Source of the DNA: a bacterium
Lineage (GTDB): Bacteria > Desulfobacterota_D > UBA1144
DNA: 40,047 bases
Reading direction: 5' to 3'
NCBI GenBank assembly: GCA_018654605.1
Contig: JABILG010000007.1
Coordinates: forward strand, 1-40,047
In this document: positions 34,958 through 40,047 of the stretch, piece after piece
Layout: every line of letters starts with the position of its first letter
How positions within the stretch are numbered: the stretch's first letter is position 1
The notes under the pieces: generated by a model
What the model was told of the DNA's origin: nothing
Databases searched by the model: none
The model's input: the letters and a program-made list of their open reading frames with translations, nothing else
Made by a program: the position numbers and the translations under genes

Positions 34958-35052
34958 ATGCCGATCCCTTAAAAGTTAAGATAAAAATATAGCATAAATT
35001 GGGGAATTTAAAATAATTTATAAGGTATTTTTTTATAAATTGTCCTAAATAT

Positions 35053-35081
35053 TTGTTTTTTAGCTATTAATTAAGTAAAAT
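35053..35081 (+). promoter_or_regulatory. Sigma-70-type promoter candidate upstream of the H1-like gene and guaBA
   Basis: TTGTTT - 17 bases - TAAAAT, 38 bases before the ATG at 35120. This is the most plausible promoter in the 162-base gap that separates moeZ from the H1-like gene. By-eye call. Confidence 0.45.
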
Positions 35082-35119
35082 CGAACTACAAAAATCGGTA
35101 AAATGGGGTAGAATATAAA

Positions 35120-35707
35120 ATGAAAAAAACAACTATTAAGATAAGTGTTACCCAAGATGGTCTTCTACCCGAAGAAGTTACTCTCCTAGGTAAAATTTTT
35201 ATACCACCAATTCAAAAGCAAATATTAAGATCTACAGGTTTTGAAAAGATAGATGATTCTACGTATGCCGGAGTTATGCCTGTGAAAATAATTGCTAATC
35301 CTAAGATGCAAGAGATTGAATTTGAAATTGGAGCGATTCCAGACTTTAGAAAAAAAGTTGTTGAATTTGTTAACCAAGTGAGTTTGCAAGATTTTCTTGA
35401 ACCAGAGCCTGAGCCGGTTGTTGAGCCAAAGAAGAAGATGTCAAAATCAAGAAAAGAAAAAGAGGAAAAGAAAGAGGCAGCTAAAGCAAAAGCTAAAAAA
35501 ATCGTTGGCACTAGCCCTCTTAAGTCTAAAGCTAAAAAAGCTGTAACTAAGAAAGCTACCGCAAAAGCAAATACTCCAAGAAAACCAGGTGCAAAGAAAG
35601 TTTCACCAAAAAAGACAGTAAAAAAAGCAGCTATAAAAAAAGTAACTGTAAAAAAAGTTGTATCAAAAAAAGTAACAAAAGGAAAAACTAAGACTAAGAG
35701 GAAGTAG
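35120..35707 (+). CDS. Two-part protein: unknown N-domain with a histone H1-like lysine tail
   Basis: A 195-residue protein. Residues 1-92 are an unknown alpha/beta domain (MKKTTIKISVTQDGLLPEEV, then a VMPVKIIANPKMQEIEFEI strand pair); I see no known motif. An acidic hinge EPEPEPVVEP (94-103) leads to a disordered tail of ~90 residues of Lys, Ala, Thr, Val and Pro (KKAVTKKATAKA, KKVTVKKVVSKKV), as in histone H1-like bacterial proteins. The N-domain makes it different from a pure Hc1 protein. It precedes guaB with no gap large enough for a separate promoter, so it is likely in a guaBA operon. The ribosome site GGGGTAGAA is about 10 bases before the ATG. Confidence 0.85.
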   Translation: MKKTTIKISVTQDGLLPEEVTLLGKIFIPPIQKQILRSTGFEKIDDSTYAGVMPVKIIANPKMQEIEFEIGAIPDFRKKVVEFVNQVSLQDFLEPEPEPVVEPKKKMSKSRKEKEEKKEAAKAKAKKIVGTSPLKSKAKKAVTKKATAKANTPRKPGAKKVSPKKTVKKAAIKKVTVKKVVSKKVTKGKTKTKRK

Positions 35708-35709
35708 CT

Positions 35710-37176
35710 ATAAATAGAGAAGTAAAGATTAAAGAGTCCCTAACTTTTGACGATGTTCTACTCGTTCCTTCCTACTCGGCTATAATGCCCTCTGCTGTAA
35801 ACGTTAAAACTAAAATAACAAAAAAGATTTCTCTAAATATACCGATTATTAGCGCTGCTATGGATACTGTTACCGAAGCTAGAACCGCAATAGCTATGGC
35901 CCAAGAAGGTGGACTTGGTGTCATACATAAGAATATGAGTATTCAAAATCAGTCGGAGGAGATTCAAAAAGTTAAGAAGTATGAAGGCGGTATGATAATT
36001 GAGCCTCACACTATTTCACCTCAATCTACCGGAAAGCATGCACTTGATATAATGACTTCAAAGAATTTTACCGGACTACCTGTTACTGAGGAAGATGGGG
36101 CTTTGTTGGGAATCATAACTATGAGAGATCTTAGATATGAAAAAAATCTTCATTATAAAGTTAGCAAGCTTATGACTCAGAAAGTAGATCTTAAAGTTGT
36201 TGAGGCTGGAACGAGTCCTAATGAAGCTCGTGAATTACTTCATAAATATAAAATAGAAAAATTACCCGTGGTAGATAAAAAGTTTAGGCTTCAAGGTCTA
36301 ATTACAATGAAAGATATTCAAAAAAGTAAAGAATTTCCTAATGCATCAAAAGATAAACAAGGAAGATTGCTAGCAGCTGCAGCTATTGGTGTTGGCTTAG
36401 ATATGGAAGATAGAGTCGAAAACTTAATAAAAAGCGGTTTAGACATTTTATTTATTGACACCGCTCATGCACATTCCAAAAAGGTTATTAATGCATTAAA
36501 ATTGATTAAAAAGAAACATAAGAGTATTCAAGTTGTTGTAGGAAATGTTGCTACCACTGATGGAGCAAAAGAATTAATTAAGGCTGGTGCTGATTCATTA
36601 AAGGTTGGAATAGGGCCTGGCTCAATTTGTACTACAAGAATAATTGCAGGAATAGGAGTTCCGCAGCTCACAGCCATTATGGATGTGTGCACTACTGCAA
36701 ACAAGAACAATATTCCAGTTATAGCAGATGGTGGTATTAAATATTCAGGTGATATAACTAAGGCTCTTGCTGCAGGCGCTAGTTGTGTAATGATTGGCAA
36801 CCTCTTAGCAGGAACAGACGAAGCACCTGGGGAGATGGTTTTATACCAAGGTAGAACTTTTAAAACTTATAGAGGAATGGGCTCTATAGAGGCAATGAAA
36901 GAAGGAAGTAAAGATAGGTATTATCAAGACGATATAATTGATTCAAAACTTGTTCCCGAAGGAATCGAGGGAAGAGTCTCTTATAGGGGGCCAATTAACA
37001 AAGTTGTTTATCAGTTGGTTGGCGGTCTTAAGGCTGGTATGGGATATACAGGGTCTAAAGATTTATCTATTCTAAAGAAAGCTAAATTCCTTAAGCTTAC
37101 AAATGCAGGACTTAAAGAAAGTCATGTGCATGATATTTCTATTAGTAGGGAAGCACCAAACTATTCATTAGACTAA
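35710..37176 (+). CDS. guaB: Inosine-5'-monophosphate dehydrogenase, probable ATA start
   Basis: GuaB oxidises IMP to XMP, the first committed step to GMP. Catalytic Cys is in [13 protein letters not shown] near residue 306; two CBS domains lie around 95-210 ([19 protein letters not shown]); the C-terminal flap and [16 protein letters not shown] are present. The family N-terminus [20 protein letters not shown] is encoded upstream of the first ATG (35785), but the frame back to its stop (35695-35697) has no ATG, GTG or TTG. ATA at 35710 lies seven bases after AGGA (35699-35702) and gives 488 residues, the usual length. Using the ATG would remove 25 residues including the conserved first strand. 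The preceding stop TAG ends two bases before the ATA, so coupling is likely. Confidence 0.85.
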   Translation: MNREVKIKESLTFDDVLLVPSYSAIMPSAVNVKTKITKKISLNIPIISAAMDTVTEARTAIAMAQEGGLGVIHKNMSIQNQSEEIQKVKKYEGGMIIEPHTISPQSTGKHALDIMTSKNFTGLPVTEEDGALLGIITMRDLRYEKNLHYKVSKLMTQKVDLKVVEAGTSPNEARELLHKYKIEKLPVVDKKFRLQGLITMKDIQKSKEFPNASKDKQGRLLAAAAIGVGLDMEDRVENLIKSGLDILFIDTAHAHSKKVINALKLIKKKHKSIQVVVGNVATTDGAKELIKAGADSLKVGIGPGSICTTRIIAGIGVPQLTAIMDVCTTANKNNIPVIADGGIKYSGDITKALAAGASCVMIGNLLAGTDEAPGEMVLYQGRTFKTYRGMGSIEAMKEGSKDRYYQDDIIDSKLVPEGIEGRVSYRGPINKVVYQLVGGLKAGMGYTGSKDLSILKKAKFLKLTNAGLKESHVHDISISREAPNYSLD

Positions 37177-37181
37177 GGATT

Positions 37182-38717
37182 ATGGACTATAGCAAAGTAT
37201 TAATTTTAGATTTTGGTTCTCAGGTTACAAAGTTAATAGCGCGAAAAATAAGAGAATTAAATATTTACTCAGAAATTCTTCCATATGAAACTAATCTTAA
37301 AAAAATAGAAGATATTAATCCAGACTGCATAATCCTTTCTGGAAGCCCTGCAAGTGTGCATGATAAAAAAGCTCCACAGCCAGATTTAAGAATCCTAGAT
37401 CTGGAGGTGCCCATATTAGGTATATGCTATGGAGCTCAGTTGCTATCAAAAGTTTTGGGCGGGAAAGTCGCAAAATCAAAAATTAGGGAGTTCGGACCTT
37501 CTAAGCTTAAAAAGATTTCAAATTCAAAGCTATTAAAAAATATAAAGAACAATGAAGTATCATGGATGTCTCATGGAGATACAATTGTTAAGCTACCAAC
37601 TAAAATAAAAGTTATAGCAAAATCCGAGTTCGGATCTATATCATTATTTTCTTCTAAAGACTCTAGAATTGTCGGAACACAGTTTCACCCTGAGGTTGTC
37701 CATACTGAATTCGGCAAACAATTTATAAAAAATTTCTTAGTAGACATTGCAGGATGCAAGCAAACTTGGAAGCCAGGGAAGCTTGTTAAGCAAAAAATAG
37801 AAGAAATTAAAAATCTCATAGGTAAAAATGTAGCTATATCAGCAATTTCTGGTGGAGTTGATTCAAGTATTTCTTCAGTTCTGGTCAGTAGAGCAATAGG
37901 CAATAAACTTAAATGCTTCATTGTTGACACAGGGCTAATGAGGCATAATGAAGTAAAAGAAATAGTCCCAGTCCTTAGAAGTCTTGGAGTTAACCTAAAA
38001 GTTATTAACGCGGGCAGTCTTTTTCTTGGAAGATTAAGAGGTATTATAGATCCAGAAAAGAAAAGAAAAATAATAGGTAAAACATTTATTGAATTATTCG
38101 ATAAAGAATCAAAAAAAGTTTCAAATGCAAAGTTTTTAGTGCAGGGGACTTTGTATCCTGACGTTATTGAAAGTGTTAATGTAAGTGGACCTTCTGCTGT
38201 AATTAAATCTCATCATAATGTTGGCGGGCTTCCTAAGAATATGAAGCTTTCATTAGTAGAGCCTCTAAGGGATCTATTTAAAGACGAAGTTAGAGACTTA
38301 GGTAAAGCTTTAAAAATTAAAAAAAGTTTAATTGGTAGACATCCTTTTCCTGGCCCAGGGCTGGCAATAAGAATTATAGGGGAAGTAACAAAGGATAGAG
38401 TTAAGCTGTTGCAATTAGCTGATAAAATATTTATAGATATTTTAAAAGAAAAAAATCTTTATGATAAAATATGGCAAGCTTTTTGTGTTCTTATACCAAT
38501 AAAAACTGTAGGTGTAATGGGTGATGAAAGAACTTATGAAAATACAATTGCAATAAGAGCAGTTAATAGTGTTGACGGAATGACTGCAAATTGGGCACGG
38601 ATCCCTTTTGATACTTTAGATTTGATATCCTCAGAAATTATTAATAATGTTAAGGGGATTAATAAGGTGGTTTTTGATATTTCTAACAAGCCACCTAGTA
38701 CAATAGAATGGGAGTGA
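37182..38717 (+). CDS. guaA: GMP synthase (glutamine-hydrolysing)
   Basis: GuaA turns XMP into GMP. The 511-residue protein has the class I glutaminase with Cys in LGICYGAQLL around 79, His/Glu in FHPEVVHTEFG around 168, the ATP-pyrophosphatase P-loop SGGVDSSI around 225, and the C-terminal dimerisation domain with HPFPGPGLAIRI around 387. It ends with the usual PPSTIEWE. Five bases after guaB. The 3' end of guaA is a known integration site for genomic islands, and an integrase follows 277 bases downstream. Confidence 0.96.
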   Translation: MDYSKVLILDFGSQVTKLIARKIRELNIYSEILPYETNLKKIEDINPDCIILSGSPASVHDKKAPQPDLRILDLEVPILGICYGAQLLSKVLGGKVAKSKIREFGPSKLKKISNSKLLKNIKNNEVSWMSHGDTIVKLPTKIKVIAKSEFGSISLFSSKDSRIVGTQFHPEVVHTEFGKQFIKNFLVDIAGCKQTWKPGKLVKQKIEEIKNLIGKNVAISAISGGVDSSISSVLVSRAIGNKLKCFIVDTGLMRHNEVKEIVPVLRSLGVNLKVINAGSLFLGRLRGIIDPEKKRKIIGKTFIELFDKESKKVSNAKFLVQGTLYPDVIESVNVSGPSAVIKSHHNVGGLPKNMKLSLVEPLRDLFKDEVRDLGKALKIKKSLIGRHPFPGPGLAIRIIGEVTKDRVKLLQLADKIFIDILKEKNLYDKIWQAFCVLIPIKTVGVMGDERTYENTIAIRAVNSVDGMTANWARIPFDTLDLISSEIINNVKGINKVVFDISNKPPSTIEWE

Positions 38718-38776
38718 ATTAGTGCATAAGTATTCTTCCCTAATATGCTGTAATCATTGACTATTATATAATATAA

Positions 38777-38975
38777 ATTACTACCAAATTACTACCATTT
38801 TTTGACTAATCTTCTTTAAGATGTATATTGTATCTTCATAACCTGTTGTAATGATTAGGTTATAGAAATTGGTATAAAAAATTACTACCAAAATACTGAC
38901 TATCAAGACCTACTATTGAAGTAGAAAAGTATTCTGGGGGTTTAGTCAGTAAAAATGCAGTAAAAATTACTACCA
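38777..38975 (+). repeat. Four direct copies of ATTACTACCA upstream of the integrase
   Basis: ATTACTACCA occurs at 38777-38786, 38788-38797, 38881-38890 and 38966-38975, all in the same orientation; AA or AAA precedes each. The first two are 11 bp apart, one helical turn. Spacing and position between guaA and int suit arm-type sites of a tyrosine recombinase or the binding sites of an excisionase. The whole 38718-38993 stretch holds no gene that I can see. Confidence 0.75.
38802..38829 (+). promoter_or_regulatory. Promoter candidate of the integrase gene
   Basis: TTGACT - 16 bases - TATATT, lying between the first repeat pair and the third repeat, about 165 bases before the integrase ATG. 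Overlap with likely integrase binding sites would allow autoregulation. By-eye call. Confidence 0.4.
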
Positions 38976-38993
38976 ATTTGGGACAATAACATT

Positions 38994-40047
38994 ATGGTAA
39001 GTGGAAGGAAAAAAAATCCAGATAATAAAAAAACCAGAAAAAAACGAACTTCTTTAAGTCATAAAATGACACATAGAGAAATACTCATTGATAGTAATAA
39101 TTGGGGTGATAAGTTCAACATTGGTAGTTTGGTTTTGTATAAAACAGAAATTCAAAAAGATATATATCAATACACTTTTTGGGTTCCCACTATGGGAAGA
39201 ACTTTGAAAAGAACCACAAGAACATCCAATTATGATGATGCAGTTAAAATTGCACAACAAGAATATTACAAAGTTCAAAATATTATGAACACAGGTGGTG
39301 GAACATATACCAAAAAGACCTTACGAAGTTCAATTGATGAATATTTAAATGAGAGGTATAAGTTTGAAGTATCACCTAAACTTATTACAGAGGGTAGGTG
39401 GAAAAACATAAGTTCTATTTTAAGAAAAAATCTAATTGAGTTTATAGGACAATATGATTTCCCCTTATCAATGATTAATGGTGCGATATTTAAACAATAT
39501 TTTAATTGGAGGAAAAAGGACAAAAGTGGAAATCCTACTAATCTCGCACTCTCTACATTGAGAAATGAGAAAAGTAGTATTAACCATTTCTTTAGGTGGT
39601 GTATCAAAGAAAAAAGATATATGAGTAATAACCAAGAACCCATATTCCAAGAAAATGTTTTTAGAAATATGACCCCTAATAAAAGAAACCCATTCTCTTT
39701 ATCGCAATATAGAAAACTCTACAAATATATTCAAAAGTGGAGTAGTGATGGTTTTATAAAACATTCCCCTGAAACAAGACATATCAACAATATGGTTTGT
39801 AATTATATAATGGTTCTTGCGAATTGTTCCTTGAGACCTAGCGAATTATTAAAAGTGAAGTGGCACGACATAACCTTTGTAGAAAAGAAAGTTCAAGGGA
39901 GAATAATATGTGAGATAGCAGTTCCATTAGAAAATAGTAAGGTAAGGAAATATAGAGATGGAATATGTAATAGAGGGGACAAACTACAGGATATTAAACG
40001 ATTATCAAAGTTTCATAACCCAGATGACTTTGTATTTACAAATAGTG
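38994..40047 (+). CDS. int: Tyrosine recombinase/integrase, N-terminal part (runs off the window)
   Basis: A long frame from ATG 38994 stays open to the right edge (351 codons visible). It has a very basic start (GRKKNPDNKKTRKKRTS), a core-binding SAM-like domain around 105-215 with RWKNISSILRKNLIEFIG, and the beginning of the catalytic domain: box I Arg in NCSLRPSELLKVKWHDI around 283-299. The His-x-x-Arg and Tyr boxes are beyond the edge. A TAA lies ten codons upstream in frame, so the ATG (or an ATT one codon earlier) is the only start. Orientation is the same as guaA, and the gene lies next to the repeats, the typical first gene of an integrative element at the guaA 3' end. Confidence 0.85.
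   Translation, partial: MVSGRKKNPDNKKTRKKRTSLSHKMTHREILIDSNNWGDKFNIGSLVLYKTEIQKDIYQYTFWVPTMGRTLKRTTRTSNYDDAVKIAQQEYYKVQNIMNTGGGTYTKKTLRSSIDEYLNERYKFEVSPKLITEGRWKNISSILRKNLIEFIGQYDFPLSMINGAIFKQYFNWRKKDKSGNPTNLALSTLRNEKSSINHFFRWCIKEKRYMSNNQEPIFQENVFRNMTPNKRNPFSLSQYRKLYKYIQKWSSDGFIKHSPETRHINNMVCNYIMVLANCSLRPSELLKVKWHDITFVEKKVQGRIICEIAVPLENSKVRKYRDGICNRGDKLQDIKRLSKFHNPDDFVFTNS

Noticed and set aside
35015-35041. AATTTATAA/TTATAAATT hairpin upstream of the second H1-like gene
   Set aside because: Only A-T pairs; such stems are expected by chance in sequence this AT-rich.
39275-39643. Minus-strand open frames of 122 and 60 codons inside the integrase region
   Set aside because: They lie antisense to a longer frame with tyrosine recombinase motifs, so are shadows.

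Overview
This 40 kb window comes from a compact, strongly AT-rich bacterial chromosome (by eye about one third G+C; not computed). The organism is probably a free-living, possibly marine, Gram-negative bacterium with a small genome. Three features point to a deltaproteobacterium-like lineage in the broad sense (SAR324-like groups are one possibility): the order ffh-rpsP-khpA-rimM-trmD-rplS, a TrmD fused to a second SPOUT methyltransferase domain, and a small 4.5S-type SRP RNA next to tRNA-Ser and dnaX-ybaB-recR. I cannot settle the taxon from sequence alone.

Layout. 1-2739: the end of a lysine-rich histone H1-like gene, rho (minus), yebC (plus) and a small Hjc/Mrr-like nuclease (minus). 2826-5932: a plus operon of a histidine phosphatase, argS and a CDP-alcohol phosphatidyltransferase. 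5935-12535: a minus block of translation and secretion genes (topB, ffh, rpsP, khpA, a shortened rimM, trmD fusion, rplS). 12607-16005: an SDR epimerase, an unknown gene, a ThDP enzyme and a small secreted Cys-rich protein. 16056-20171: a minus operon purE-tsaC-DUF1015-lepA. 20230-22590: DUF3891 protein and an acyl-activating enzyme, convergent. 22640-25660: two ammonium transporters, the first behind a clear sigma-54-type promoter, then a tautomerase and a zinc-ribbon protein. 25838-30852: radA-murI, etfBA, ybaB-recR. 30854-33842: dnaX, SRP RNA, tRNA-Ser(GGA), Nudix hydrolase, tRNA-Leu(CAA), DUF805 protein. 33839-38717: MoeZ-type activating enzyme, a second H1-like protein, guaB and guaA. 38718-40047: an attachment-like region with four direct repeats and the start of a tyrosine integrase, so a mobile element probably begins behind guaA and continues past the window.

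Most genes are housekeeping genes packed with overlaps of a few bases. Convergent pairs end on a shared CTAG at two places. The points most worth checking are: guaB, whose full-length frame has no ATG/GTG/TTG and seems to start on ATA; the second amt gene, whose N-terminus also lacks a usual start and overlaps a terminator hairpin; the RimM that keeps only its PRC-barrel half; the Hjc-like nuclease beside yebC; and the repeat-flanked integrase at the guaA 3' end. I saw no CRISPR array, rRNA, insertion sequence or obvious defence cluster.
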